Shown piece by piece: positions 1 to 8,409 of a stretch of DNA of 64,000 nucleotides. The notes beneath the pieces are model-generated. The model was not told the origin of the DNA. It made no database searches and saw nothing but the letters and a program-made list of their open reading frames with translations. The stretch lies in NCBI RefSeq assembly GCF_036227565.1, contig NZ_CP109460.1, positions 7,006,001 through 7,070,000 on the forward strand, read 5' to 3'. This DNA is from Streptomyces sp. NBC_01454. GTDB lineage: Bacteria > Actinomycetota > Actinomycetes > Streptomycetales > Streptomycetaceae. The position numbers were made by a program, and so were the translations under genes. Position 1 is the first letter of the stretch; each line of letters starts with the position of its first letter.

Positions 1-2312
1 TTGGCCAGTTCGTTGCGGAGGCGGCGGGCGGCGGTGACGAGGTTTTCCAGGGAGGCCCGGGTCTCGGGCCAGGCGCGGGTCTTCAGGCCGCAGTCGGGGT
101 TGACCCACAGGCGTTCGGCGGGGATGGCCGCAAGTCCCTTGCGGAGCAGGGCCGCTGCCTCTTCGGCGCCGGGGACGCGGGGGGAGTGGATGTCGTAGAC
201 GCCGGGGCCGGCTTCGCGGGGGTAGCCGTGTGCGGCCAGTTCGCGGGCGACCTGCATGTGGGAGCGGGCGGCCTCCAGGCTGATGACGTCGGCGTCGAGG
301 GCGTCGATGGCCTGGACGATGTCGCCGAACTCCGCGTAGCACATGTGGGTATGGATCTGGGTGTCCGGCCGTACGCCGCCGGTGGTGAGGCGGAACGCCT
401 CGGTCGCCCAGTCCAGGTAGGCGGTGTGCTCGGCGGCGCGCAGCGGCAGTGTCTCGCGCAGTGCGGGCTCGTCGACCTGGATGACGGAGGTCCCGGCCGC
501 CTCCAGGTCGTGCACCTCGTCGCGCAGGGCGAGCGCCACCTGGCGGGCCGTGTCGCCGAGTGGCTGGTCGTCACGGACGAAGGACCAGGCGAGCATGGTG
601 ACCGGGCCGGTGAGCATGCCCTTGACGGGCCGGTCGGTGTGCGACTGGGCGTACGTCGTCCAGCGGACCGCCATCGGCTCGGGGCGGGAGATGTCCCCGG
701 CGAGCACCGGCGGGCGGACGTAGCGGGTGCCGTAGGACTGCACCCAGCCGTGCTGGGTGGCGAGGTAGCCGGTGAGCTGCTCGGCGAAGTACTGCACCAT
801 GTCGTTGCGTTCGGGCTCGCCGTGCACCAGCACGTCGATCCCGGCCTTCTCCTGGAAGGAGAGGACCTCGCGGATCTCGTCCTTGATCCGGTCCTCGTAG
901 CCGGCCGTGTCGATCCGCCCGGCCCGCAGATCGGCCCGTGCCGTGCGCAGCTCGGTGGTCTGCGGGAACGAACCGATCGTCGTCGTGGGCAGCAGCGGCA
1001 GGCCGAGGTGCGCACGCTGGGCCGCGGTCCGTTCGGCGTACGGCTGGGAGCGGCGCCCGTCGGCGTCGGTGACGGCCGCGGTGCGGGCCCGCACCGCGGG
1101 GTCGTGGGTCAGCGCGGACCCGGCCCGGGAGGCCAGGCCGGCACGGTTCGCGGCGAGTTCGCCGGCGATGGCTTCCGTGCCCCGCGTCAGGCCGCGCGCC
1201 AGGACGGTGATCTCCCGCGTCTTCTGCCGGGCGAAGGCCAGCCAGCGGGCGATCTGCGGGTCGATGTCGCGTTCGGCGGTGGCGTCCAGCGGTACGTGCA
1301 CCAGCGAGCAGGAGGCCGAGACATCGACGCGGTCGGCGAGCCCGAGGAGCGTGCCCAGCGTGGACAGTGACTTCCCGTAGTCGTTGATCCAGACGTTGCG
1401 GCCGTTGACGACGCCCGCGACCAGGCGCTTGCCCGGCAGCCCGCCGGCCGCGGCGAGGTCCTGGAGGTTGGCCGCGCCCGACTCGGTGAAGTCGACGGCC
1501 AGGCCCTCGACCGGCGCCTTGGCCAGGATGCCCAGCGCGTCGCCGAGCCGGCCGAAGTACGAGGCGACCAGGAGCTTCGGCCGGTCCGTGGCATTGCCGA
1601 GCTCACGGCAGGCGCGGGCGGCGGCGTTCAGCTCGGCCGGCGTGCGGTCCTGGACCAGGGCCGGTTCGTCGAGCTGCACCCACTCGGCGCCCGCGGCCCG
1701 CAGGTCGGCGAGGACCTCGGCGTACACCGGCAGGAGCCGGTCGAGCAGGGTCAGCGGCTCGAAGTCCGCGGCCACCCCCGGAGCGGGCTTGGCCAGCAGG
1801 AGGTAGGTGACCGGCCCGACGAGGACCGGGCGGGCGGTGTGCCCGAGCGCGAGGGCCTCCGTCAGCTCCGCGACCTGCTTGCGGGAGTCAGCGGTGAAGA
1901 CGGTGTCCGGGCCCAGTTCGGGCACCAGGTAGTGGTAGTTGGTGTCGAACCACTTGGTCATCTCCAGCGGGGCGACGTCCTGGGTGCCCCGGGCCATCGC
2001 GAAGTAGCCGTCCAGGGCGTCGGCGCCGACCGCCGCGCGGTGCCGCTCGGGGACCGCGCCGACCATGACACTGGTGTCCAGGACGTGGTCGTAGTACGAG
2101 AAGTCACCGGACGGCACTTCGTGGAGGCCGGCGTCGGCCAGCTGCTGCCAGTGGGAACGGCGGAGGGTGCGGGCGGTCTCCTTCAGGGCGTCGGCGGTGA
2201 CCTCGCCCTTCCAGTAGCCCTCGATCGCCTTCTTCAGTTCCCGGTGCTGTCCCTGGCGGGGGTAGCCGTACACGGTGGCCCGTGCTGCCGCGGCTGCGGA
2301 CGTCGCTGTCAC
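1..2312 (-). CDS. metE: Cobalamin-independent methionine synthase MetE (3' end cut by window)
   Basis: Transfers the methyl group of 5-methyltetrahydropteroyl-triglutamate to homocysteine in the cytosol, the last step of methionine synthesis. About 770 codons are visible, close to the family's usual 755-775; the frame runs off the window edge at Asn-Glu-Leu-Ala. An N-terminal Meth_synt_1 half is followed by the catalytic half from about residue 435. Candidate zinc ligands are His656 and Cys658 (in HTHMC) and Cys741 (in NPDCGLK), matching His641, Cys643 and Cys726 of the E. coli enzyme. The start is GTG at 2312, preceded by GAAGGAG. A cobalamin riboswitch lies upstream, so B12 should repress this gene, presumably in favour of a B12-dependent MetH elsewhere. 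Identity is very sure; only the last few residues are missing. Confidence 0.97.
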   Translation of the reverse strand, partial: MTATSAAAAARATVYGYPRQGQHRELKKAIEGYWKGEVTADALKETARTLRRSHWQQLADAGLHEVPSGDFSYYDHVLDTSVMVGAVPERHRAAVGADALDGYFAMARGTQDVAPLEMTKWFDTNYHYLVPELGPDTVFTADSRKQVAELTEALALGHTARPVLVGPVTYLLLAKPAPGVAADFEPLTLLDRLLPVYAEVLADLRAAGAEWVQLDEPALVQDRTPAELNAAARACRELGNATDRPKLLVASYFGRLGDALGILAKAPVEGLAVDFTESGAANLQDLAAAGGLPGKRLVAGVVNGRNVWINDYGKSLSTLGTLLGLADRVDVSASCSLVHVPLDATAERDIDPQIARWLAFARQKTREITVLARGLTRGTEAIAGELAANRAGLASRAGSALTHDPAVRARTAAVTDADGRRSQPYAERTAAQRAHLGLPLLPTTTIGSFPQTTELRTARADLRAGRIDTAGYEDRIKDEIREVLSFQEKAGIDVLVHGEPERNDMVQYFAEQLTGYLATQHGWVQSYGTRYVRPPVLAGDISRPEPMAVRWTTYAQSHTDRPVKGMLTGPVTMLAWSFVRDDQPLGDTARQVALALRDEVHDLEAAGTSVIQVDEPALRETLPLRAAEHTAYLDWATEAFRLTTGGVRPDTQIHTHMCYAEFGDIVQAIDALDADVISLEAARSHMQVARELAAHGYPREAGPGVYDIHSPRVPGAEEAAALLRKGLAAIPAERLWVNPDCGLKTRAWPETRASLENLVTAARRLRNELA

Positions 2313-2460
2313 GGAACTCTCCTTCGCGAGATGTCTCGTTGGTGTCCCGGAGACGGAACGAGAGCGCGAAGGAACGACTGACCGGGCGGACCACGCCGCG
2401 GTGTCGCCGCGGGTGCCGCTCCAGAGCTACGCCGACCCGCCCACGAGGTCACCGGGATGG

Positions 2461-2484
2461 CCGCACACGAGCGGTCGCGTGCGG
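2461..2484 (-). promoter_or_regulatory. Hairpin between riboswitch and metE (candidate expression platform)
   Basis: Read on the minus strand, CCGCACGCGA pairs with TCGTGTGCGG (10 bp with one G-U wobble) around a 4-nt loop. It follows directly after the B12 aptamer and lies about 150 nt before the metE start. No U-run follows it, so it may act as a GC-rich terminator or as a partner in refolding. Its role in the switch is inferred from position only. Confidence 0.5.
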
Positions 2485-2490
2485 GCAACG

Positions 2491-2690
2491 GGCAGGTCTT
2501 CGGACTCGTGGGCCCGTCTCGTGCGTACGAGACACCTACTGGCCGTCGCTTCCCGAACCCGGCCGGGTCCAGTGCGTATGACGGCGTTCGTTCCCACTCA
2601 CCGCTGCGGGGCAGTCCCGGATTCCCACCGGGTTCCCTCTTACGACGCTCCCGCCTGGCGGACGGGGCGAACCAGCTGCACCCGTCACCC
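2491..2690 (-). promoter_or_regulatory. Cobalamin (B12) riboswitch of metE
   Basis: The minus strand contains the conserved core of the AdoCbl aptamer: GGGAACCCGGTGGGAATCC, then GACTGCCCCGCAGC and GGTGAGTGGGAACG (about 2585-2637). The closing B12-box-like element GAGTCCGAAGACCTGCC is at 2491-2507. A metE riboswitch that shuts off the B12-independent enzyme when cobalamin is present is established in streptomycetes. The 5' limit near 2690 is approximate. Confidence 0.95.
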
Positions 2691-2810
2691 TAGAGGGACA
2701 ACCCGCGGGCGCACACCCCCGCCCGGATGGCGGACGGTGAGAGGGGACGGCCCGTCGTGCGGCCGAGCTGCCCCGGCTCGACCCTCCGCGGCAGCGGGGG
2801 AGGCCGTGCG

Positions 2811-3308
2811 TCACCCGGGAGTTGACTCCAGACGTACGAACGGGATCGACCGCCCGGCCGTGCGGAAGGCCGCTTCGCTGCCGTCCACGTCGAAGCCCAT
2901 GAAGGCACACAGGCGGCGGGCGAGCCGTGGGTGCCGGGGGGCGTAGCGGGCCATGAGGGCGGCGCCGTCCTCCGGGGGCAGGAAGTGTGCGGTGGTGGTG
3001 TAGTGGTGCGTGCCGAACCGGATCGTGCCGCGCGGGGTGTGGCGCAGGTTCTGGTACCAGGCCGCGGCCGGGCCGAAGCCGGAGGCGACCGTCCAGCTGA
3101 GCCGGTCGCCGTCCCGCTCGTACGCGATCACCTCCAGGACCACACTGCGGCGGAGTCCCGTGCGGCGACCGGTGTGGTGCAACAGGAGCAGTCGTTTGCC
3201 GAAGAGCGGGCCGAGACCCGCGCGGTAGAGACGGATGGGCAGGCGAACCAGCACGCGTCGCCATCCGGTGGGCAGTTGCGGGCGTCCTTGCGTCGAGAAC
3301 GGTGTCAT
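2811..3308 (-). CDS. Nitroreductase/deazaflavin (F420)-dependent oxidoreductase, DDN-like
   Basis: A 165-residue protein of the split-barrel family that includes mycobacterial Ddn. The pattern is typical: an HHTGRRTG segment near residue 45, then ASGFGPAAAWYQNLRHTP near residue 76 and a conserved phenylalanine-rich tail. These proteins use coenzyme F420H2 to reduce nitro compounds, quinones or other hydrophobic acceptors; the substrate here is unknown. The ATG at 3308 was chosen because GGAAGG lies about 6 nt upstream; a longer frame starting at 3398 would run through the intergenic operator. It is divergent from the MarR gene at 3456 with an inverted repeat between them, so it is the likely target of that regulator. 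Confidence 0.85.
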   Translation of the reverse strand: MTPFSTQGRPQLPTGWRRVLVRLPIRLYRAGLGPLFGKRLLLLHHTGRRTGLRRSVVLEVIAYERDGDRLSWTVASGFGPAAAWYQNLRHTPRGTIRFGTHHYTTTAHFLPPEDGAALMARYAPRHPRLARRLCAFMGFDVDGSEAAFRTAGRSIPFVRLESTPG

Positions 3309-3383
3309 CGTCGCCTTCCGGATTCGGGAAGCTTCAGCCCTCGGCCGGTGAGGGAGCGAGACCGCGGAGGCGAATCTTCGGTG

Positions 3384-3398
3384 GTGCAACCTTTGCAC
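3384..3398. promoter_or_regulatory. Inverted repeat, candidate MarR operator
   Basis: GTGCAA-CCT-TTGCAC is a perfect 6-bp palindrome with a 3-nt centre in the 147-bp gap between the divergent oxidoreductase and MarR genes. Length, symmetry and position fit a MarR-family dimer site that controls both genes. Binding is inferred. Confidence 0.55.
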
Positions 3399-3455
3399 AG
3401 TCTAAATCCGGTGGGCGGTGCCGGGGGAGGCGCGGTCCGACGGTAGAAAGGGGGC

Positions 3456-3980
3456 ATGACCGAGCGTGCAGCCCCCGCGGGGGACGTGGATGATGTGGAC
3501 GCGGTGACCCGTGCGGTGCTCACGGCGTCGAGACTGCTGGTGGCGGTGTCCGCGCGCTCGCTCACGGCGGTCGAGGAACGGGTGACGCTGCCGCAGTTCC
3601 GGATGCTGATGGTCCTTTCCACGCGCGGAACCACCAAGCTGGTCGTCCTCGCCGAACTCCTCCAGGTCGCCCCGTCGACCGCGATGCGCATGGTGGACCG
3701 GCTCATCGCGGCGGGCCTGGCGGACCGGCAGACCAACCCCGACAGCCGTCGCGAGACCCTGCTGCGGCTCACTGACGAGGGGCGCCGCACCGTGGAGGAC
3801 GTCACCAGCCGCCGACGTGCCGAGATCAGCGCGATCGTGGAGCGGCTCGCCCCGAGTCAGCGGACCGCCCTCATCAAGGCGTTGACCGCGCTCAACGAGG
3901 CGGGCGGGGAGCCGCCCGCGGACGATCCGGAGTTGCATCCCCTGGGGTGGCCCGGAGCGTCGGCGCAGCGTGGGGCGTGA
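3456..3980 (+). CDS. MarR-family transcriptional regulator
   Basis: 174 residues. The winged helix-turn-helix lies about residues 45-110 (LPQFRMLMVLSTRG, then LAELLQVAPSTAMRMVDRLIAAGL, then the wing ending SRRETLLRLTDEGR). MarR proteins are dimeric repressors released by small phenolic or oxidising ligands. The start ATG has GAAAGGGGG just upstream. It is transcribed away from the F420-type oxidoreductase, the usual arrangement for a MarR repressor and its detoxifying enzyme. The ligand cannot be read from the sequence. Confidence 0.9.
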   Translation: MTERAAPAGDVDDVDAVTRAVLTASRLLVAVSARSLTAVEERVTLPQFRMLMVLSTRGTTKLVVLAELLQVAPSTAMRMVDRLIAAGLADRQTNPDSRRETLLRLTDEGRRTVEDVTSRRRAEISAIVERLAPSQRTALIKALTALNEAGGEPPADDPELHPLGWPGASAQRGA

Positions 3981-4005
3981 GCCCGACCCGGCAGGAATAT
4001 CCGGG

Positions 4006-4689
4006 CTACTTGGGAACGGTCGAGGCGACGTCATCGAGCGTGGAGTCCTTGACGAGCCCGGTGTCCTCCAGGACGTCCATGTGGTCCTGGACCGTGTTGT
4101 TGGCCTGCGTGGCCAGTCGCCGGATCAGGGTGTTCTTGGTGGTGGCGCGGACCTCGCCGATGGTGACGAAGATCTTGCCGTGGGAGGCCCGCAGCAGGTC
4201 CACGAAGAGCTGGTCGAAGGCGCGGCCCTGAGCCTTCTTCAGCTGGGCGACCCAGCCCTGCTGTTCGGAACTGGCCTGGTCGGGGATCGGCACGTTCAAC
4301 GCCGCGGAGTCCTCGCGGTCGAGTTCGTCGAGCTTGCTGTGTCCCTCGAGCAGATGCATGCCGGCGCGCTTGATGGCCTCGCTCGACGCATGGGTCTGGG
4401 CGAGCCGGCCGGCCGGCATCTCCCACAGCCCGGCCTGCCGGACCTTGGTGAGGAAGGTCTTGTCCAGCGCCGTGAGCGGGCCCGTGTCGCCGCCGCCGTC
4501 AGCGGCGGCCGGACCGGACTTCGCCGCCGGGAGGTTGGCGGACACCGACTCGTCGGCGGAGCTGTTGCGCTGGGAGAACCACACGGACACACCGGCGATG
4601 ACCGCCACGAGAGCGACCGTCAGGGCGAGCACCCGGCCACGGCCACTGACGGGCGACTGCCGGGGATTTCGAGCGTGAGACTTCATCAT
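4006..4689 (-). CDS. DUF4142 domain protein, membrane-anchored
   Basis: 227 residues: a basic N-terminus, one hydrophobic segment (about 20-42) that could be an anchor or uncleaved signal, an Ala/Gly-rich linker, then a helical DUF4142 (ferritin-like) domain from about residue 70 to the end. The domain contains the alternating LDKTFLTKVRQAGLWEM and HLLEGHSKLDELDRED helices. Function of the family is unknown, though it is often extracytoplasmic. Two ATGs lie in tandem at 4689 and 4686 directly after CCAGGAGG; the second has the better spacing. It is monocistronic. A 12-bp palindrome at 4781 and a repeat array at 4893-4930 lie upstream. Confidence 0.8.
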   Translation of the reverse strand: MMKSHARNPRQSPVSGRGRVLALTVALVAVIAGVSVWFSQRNSSADESVSANLPAAKSGPAAADGGGDTGPLTALDKTFLTKVRQAGLWEMPAGRLAQTHASSEAIKRAGMHLLEGHSKLDELDREDSAALNVPIPDQASSEQQGWVAQLKKAQGRAFDQLFVDLLRASHGKIFVTIGEVRATTKNTLIRRLATQANNTVQDHMDVLEDTGLVKDSTLDDVASTVPK

Positions 4690-4780
4690 GCCTCCTGGAG
4701 TGCGCGACAATTCGCCTGCGGGCGCTGTGGCGCAACGGACTGCTGGGGCATGAGCCACGCTAATCATTGCATGAGGCAAA

Positions 4781-4792
4781 TGAATCGATTCA
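4781..4792. repeat. Perfect 12-bp palindrome upstream of the DUF4142 gene
   Basis: TGAATCGATTCA reads the same on both strands. It lies about 90 bp upstream of the DUF4142 start in an AT-rich patch, which is unusual for this genome. It could be an operator or part of a promoter; no known regulator is recognised. Confidence 0.4.
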
Positions 4793-4892
4793 GCGATGGT
4801 GCGCAAAAGAGGGTGGCGCCCGACGGTCATCGGCTACGATCCCGCCTCCACTGAGCCTGCCGGCTCGCCCGGGGCCGCTGAAACCGCCCTTA

Positions 4893-4930
4893 TATGGCTC
4901 TCTGTGTGGCCCTATGTGGCTCTATGTAGC
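4893..4930 (+). repeat. Four near-helical-phase repeats of the form TATGTGGC
   Basis: Imperfect copies TATGGC, TGTGGC, TATGTGGC and TATGTAGC end at 4898, 4910, 4920 and 4930, so they are spaced 12, 10 and 10 nt. They sit in the gap (4690-5055) between the divergent DUF4142 gene and the molybdoenzyme gene. The 10-nt phase places them on one DNA face, as in arrays bound by cooperative regulators. The rest of the gap shows nothing else. Confidence 0.4.
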
Positions 4931-5055
4931 TCTCCTTCCGATTCGTCATGCCTGACGCGCTGTGCGCGCTTTGCCGCATACCGTGATCCCTGAGCACGTC
5001 GAGAGATACGTCGAGCGGTACGCCGAGCGGCCGTGGACACGGCGAAGGGACCGGT

Positions 5056-6537
5056 ATGGAGTCCAGCAACCACGGCGGGGAGCCGCCTCGCCCGGCGTCC
5101 GGCCGGCCGGACAAGGGCGAGGCCCCACCACCTTCCACGGCCCGTCCGGCGCACCGCCCCGCCGGTGATGCCCCGCGGCGCGACGAGGCACCGCCCGCGT
5201 CGAAGGGCGGCGGCCGGCGCCGCCCGTTGTTGCCGAGCGGACCGCCGCCCGGTCCGGCGCGCCCCGGGTTCTGGCGCAGTCCGCTGCGGGGACCGTGGCT
5301 GACCTCGGTGTTCGGGCTGATCCTGCTCGTCGGCGTCACCGTGCTGTTCGTGACCGGGCTGTTGTCCTACGCCTCCTACAACCCCGATCTGGCCCCGGGC
5401 AACGACCAGACGCCGCAGAAGGGCTGGCTGGGCTTCTACCTCTTCTCCTGGCCGACCAGCCCCTACTGGCTCTACCGCCTCACCCAGGGAGTCCACGTCA
5501 CGCTGGGCGTGGTGCTGATCCCCGTCCTGCTCGCGAAGCTCTGGTCGGTCATCCCGAAGCTGTTCTCCTGGCCGCCGGTGCGCTCGGCGGGTCAGGCCCT
5601 GGAGCGGATCTCGCTGCTGCTTCTGGTCGGCGGCGCGCTCTTCGAATTCGTCACCGGCGTACTCAACATCCAGTTGCACTACATCTTTCCCGGCTCCTTC
5701 TACACCCTGCACTTCTACGGTGCCTGGGTGTTCATCGGTGCCTTCGTCGTGCACATCGTCTTTCGCCTCACCACCATGGCCAAGGCGCTGGGCAGCCGCA
5801 GCTGGCGCACCGAACTGCGTACCCCGGCCGCCCGCACGCAGAGCGAACCACCCGACGACACCGGGCTGGTGACCCCGAACCCCGCACCGCCGACGATGTC
5901 GCGGCGCGGTGCGCTCGGCACGGTCGGGGCGGGGTCGCTGGCGCTGCTGCTGGTGACGGCCGGTCAGAGCATCGGCGGGCCGCTGCGCAGGACCGCGCTC
6001 CTCGCGCCGCACGGCCAGGAGCCGGGCAGCGGCCCCAGCGGCTTCCAGATCAACAAGACCGCCGCAGCCGTGGGTATCCGCGCCGCCGACATCGGCCCCG
6101 GCTGGCGGCTCGTCGTACGGGGCGGTGGCCGGGAGCGCACCCTCACCCGCGCGCAGCTGCTGGCGCTGCCGCAGCACACCGCGGCGCTGCCCATCGCCTG
6201 CGTCGAGGGCTGGTCGACCGACGACCAGGACTGGAGCGGTGTGCGGCTCTCCGAGCTGGCTGCCCTGGTCGGCCTGGTCGGCCTGCGGGCGGGCCCTCCC
6301 GGCGTGTTCGTCGAGTCCGCGCAGCGCGCCGGCTCCTTCCGCTCGACCCAGCTGCGCGACAACCAGGTCCGCGACCCCAGGTCGCTGCTCGCGCTGCGGG
6401 TCAACGGCGTGGCGCTCTCCCGCGACCACGGCTTTCCCGCGCGCATCATCGTTCCGGCCAACCCCGGGGTGCACAACACCAAGTGGGTCACGCGTCTCAC
6501 CTTCGGAGCGCCCGAGGCCACCGGAGCGACCTCGTGA
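5056..6537 (+). CDS. Cytochrome b561-like / molybdopterin-dependent oxidoreductase fusion
   Basis: 493 residues. After a Pro/Gly-rich cytoplasmic tail (1-78), about four membrane helices follow between residues 82 and 255; they carry histidines suited to haem b (GVHVTLG near 146; LHFYGAW and VVHIVFRL further on). A fifth helix or TAT-like SRRGALG segment (about 278-300) leads into an extracytoplasmic sulfite-oxidase-type molybdopterin domain (about 330-493). Cys382 in ACVEGWS is the expected Mo ligand. The design implies electron exchange between the Mo site and the quinone pool through the haem domain; the substrate is unknown. The ATG has AAGGGA 6 nt upstream. The next gene overlaps it by GTGA. 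Confidence 0.88.
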   Translation: MESSNHGGEPPRPASGRPDKGEAPPPSTARPAHRPAGDAPRRDEAPPASKGGGRRRPLLPSGPPPGPARPGFWRSPLRGPWLTSVFGLILLVGVTVLFVTGLLSYASYNPDLAPGNDQTPQKGWLGFYLFSWPTSPYWLYRLTQGVHVTLGVVLIPVLLAKLWSVIPKLFSWPPVRSAGQALERISLLLLVGGALFEFVTGVLNIQLHYIFPGSFYTLHFYGAWVFIGAFVVHIVFRLTTMAKALGSRSWRTELRTPAARTQSEPPDDTGLVTPNPAPPTMSRRGALGTVGAGSLALLLVTAGQSIGGPLRRTALLAPHGQEPGSGPSGFQINKTAAAVGIRAADIGPGWRLVVRGGGRERTLTRAQLLALPQHTAALPIACVEGWSTDDQDWSGVRLSELAALVGLVGLRAGPPGVFVESAQRAGSFRSTQLRDNQVRDPRSLLALRVNGVALSRDHGFPARIIVPANPGVHNTKWVTRLTFGAPEATGATS

Positions 6538-7028
6538 ACGCCTTCCGCGCACGGTACGGCGCTTCCGCCGTCCACCTCCTCCTGGTGCTGTGCTCGTTCG
6601 CGCTCGCCGGTTATGCGGGGGTCCGGCTCCTCCAGGGCGACACCCTCGGCGTCGCCCTCTGGTTCGTCGGCGCCGCGCTCCTGCACGATCTGGTCCTTCT
6701 CCCGCTGTACACGGTCACCGACCGGCTGCTGCAACTCCTCTTCCGCGGTGGCCGGAACAGCGCCCGGCGCCACGGCGGCACCGTCGCCGAACGGATCAAC
6801 TACCTCCGTGTGCCCGCCTTCGTGGCGCTGCTGCTGCTCGTGGTCTGGTACCCCCTCATCCTGAACCGGGTGCCGGGCTACACCCTGTACACGGCCCTGC
6901 CGGCCGGTGTGTTCTGGTCCCGCTGGCTGCTGCTCACCGCCGGCCTCTTCGCGCTCTCCGCGCTGTGCCTGCTGGCCGCCATGTGGCGCGCCCACAGGTC
7001 CCTCGCGCGGACCGCGGACCCCGAATGA
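6534..7028 (+). CDS. Four-helix membrane protein coupled to the molybdoenzyme
   Basis: 164 residues with about four hydrophobic helices (near 12-30, 37-60, 85-105 and 115-150) and a charged central loop. GTG at 6534 overlaps the stop of the molybdoenzyme gene, so translation is coupled. No named domain is recognised. The tight coupling suggests an accessory membrane subunit of the upstream oxidoreductase. Confidence 0.8.
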   Translation: MNAFRARYGASAVHLLLVLCSFALAGYAGVRLLQGDTLGVALWFVGAALLHDLVLLPLYTVTDRLLQLLFRGGRNSARRHGGTVAERINYLRVPAFVALLLLVVWYPLILNRVPGYTLYTALPAGVFWSRWLLLTAGLFALSALCLLAAMWRAHRSLARTADPE

Positions 7029-7101
7029 GGGGACGTCCGGGCGCACGGACGCGGCGCGCGAGAATGCTCCGCACGGACCCCTCTCTGGATTGGACCCCCC
7101 G

Positions 7102-7587
7102 ATGGCCTCAGCACCGCAGACCGGTACACCGGCGCCCGACTTCACCCTGCCCGGTGGTGTGCTGACCGGCGACCGCTTCGAGCGCCGTGACCACACCCTG
7201 TCCCTGCGGCGCGGCCGCCCGCTGGTCCTGGCGTTCTATCCGGGCGACGACACCAGCGTGTGCACCAAGCAGCTGTGCTCCTACTCCAGCGGCCTGGAGC
7301 GGTTCCAGGACCAGGAGGCGGAGGTCTGGGGCATCAGCCCGCAGGACGTCGACAGTCACGAGCGGTTCGCGCGCAAGCACGACCTGCGGATGCCCCTGCT
7401 CGCCGACACCGATCGCGAGGTCGCCCGCGCCTTCGGCATCGCCGCCCCCGGCATCGGCGTGCGACGGGCGGTCTTCCTCATCCGCCCCGACGGCACCCTG
7501 CACTGGAAGCATGTCGCGCTGCTCGGTGCCACCTTCCAGTCCCTGGACACGCTCACCCGGAAACTCGCCGACCTGCCCACCACCTGA
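7102..7587 (+). CDS. Peroxiredoxin (AhpC/TSA family, BCP-like)
   Basis: 161 residues with a complete thioredoxin fold. It reduces peroxides with the peroxidatic Cys54 in TSVCTKQLC; Cys59, five residues later, is placed as in atypical 2-Cys or BCP enzymes. The PAPDFTLPGG opening and DTDREVARAFG segment are typical. The ATG at 7102 gives a normal length. It follows the molybdoenzyme pair by 73 bp and precedes a sulfite-oxidase remnant by 4 bp, so all four may form one redox transcription unit. Confidence 0.9.
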   Translation: MASAPQTGTPAPDFTLPGGVLTGDRFERRDHTLSLRRGRPLVLAFYPGDDTSVCTKQLCSYSSGLERFQDQEAEVWGISPQDVDSHERFARKHDLRMPLLADTDREVARAFGIAAPGIGVRRAVFLIRPDGTLHWKHVALLGATFQSLDTLTRKLADLPTT

Positions 7588-7591
7588 GGCG

Positions 7592-8131
7592 ATGACGTCC
7601 GGCACACGGCGGGAACCGCCACCGGGCCGGACGCACCACGGCACGGGTGACGTGCACGGCTTCCCGGTGCGGATGCTGGTGCCCGGCCTGTTCGGCTATG
7701 TCTCGGCCTGCAAATGGCTCCAGGACATCGAACTGACCACCTTCGACGCGTACGACCCCTACTGGGTCAGGCGGGGCCGGGCGGCCGAGGCACCGGTCAA
7801 GACCGAGTCCCGTATCGACACCCCCAAGCCGTTCGCGCGCGTCAGGGCCGGCGCCGTTGCGGTCGCCGGCGTGGCCTGGGCCCAGCACAAGGGCATCCAC
7901 CGCGTCGAGGTCCGGGTCGACGGCGGCGACTGGCAGCGGGCCGAACTGGCCGCCGAAGGACCGGTGGACACCTGGCGGCAGTGGTCGTGGCAGTGGCGGG
8001 CCACGTCCGGCACCCACACCCTCGAAGTCCGCGCCACCGACCGCACCGGCTCCACCCGGACGGACGAACGGGTCCGCCCGATCCCCGACGGCGCCTCCGG
8101 CCGGCACGCGGTGGTGGTCACGGTGGCCTGA
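7592..8131 (+). pseudogene. C-terminal remnant of a sulfite-oxidase-type molybdoenzyme
   Basis: From about 7655 the frame encodes HGFPVRMLVPGLFGYVSACKWL and then a full Mo-co oxidoreductase dimerisation domain (RIDTPKPFARV...VEVRVDGGDWQRAEL...LEVRATDRTG). This is the last third of a protein normally near 500 residues with TM helices and a Mo-binding domain. The start of homology falls inside the Mo domain and the Mo-ligand cysteine is absent. The preceding 20 codons look unrelated. An ATG at 7592 could still express a 179-residue protein, but without the cofactor domain it should be inactive. A deletion that brought the peroxiredoxin gene next to this tail is the simplest reading. Confidence 0.75.
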
Positions 8132-8293
8132 CGGCGGCGGGGATCCGGCGGAGGGATGTGAGCGCGAGCCGTTCCCCTGTGACGGCCCGGGTCCTGTCCT
8201 CCACCGGATCGCGGTGTCCGGCGCACGGTCTTCAACGGGCCTGCGGAGAGGCCGCGTTCCACCCGACATCAGCCGGTGCCGTGCGCGAAGCGT

Positions 8294-8305
8294 CCAATAT
8301 ATTGG
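8294..8305. promoter_or_regulatory. AT-rich perfect palindrome upstream of the EspR-like gene
   Basis: CCAATATATTGG is a perfect 12-bp palindrome about 105 bp before the regulator start. A further repeat, TGTGTA (8336-8341) and TACACA (8358-8363), lies between it and the gene. Both are candidate autoregulatory sites of the EspR-like protein; this is inference from position. Confidence 0.45.
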
Positions 8306-8409
8306 CACTCTGTGGCGCAGAGGGTCAAGGAGTCTTGTGTACTGGCCAACGAGCTACTACACAGTGGCTCACACGGGGGATGACGGCGGTCCGGCCGGGG
8401 AGTGTGGGC

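Noticed and set aside
186..1370. 394-codon frame opposite metE
   Set aside because: Gly/Val/Ala/Arg-rich shadow; metE is complete through this part with all zinc ligands.
4912..6552. 546-codon minus-strand frame over the molybdoenzyme gene
   Set aside because: Composition is typical of an antisense shadow; the plus-strand gene has clear TM helices and a Mo-binding domain.
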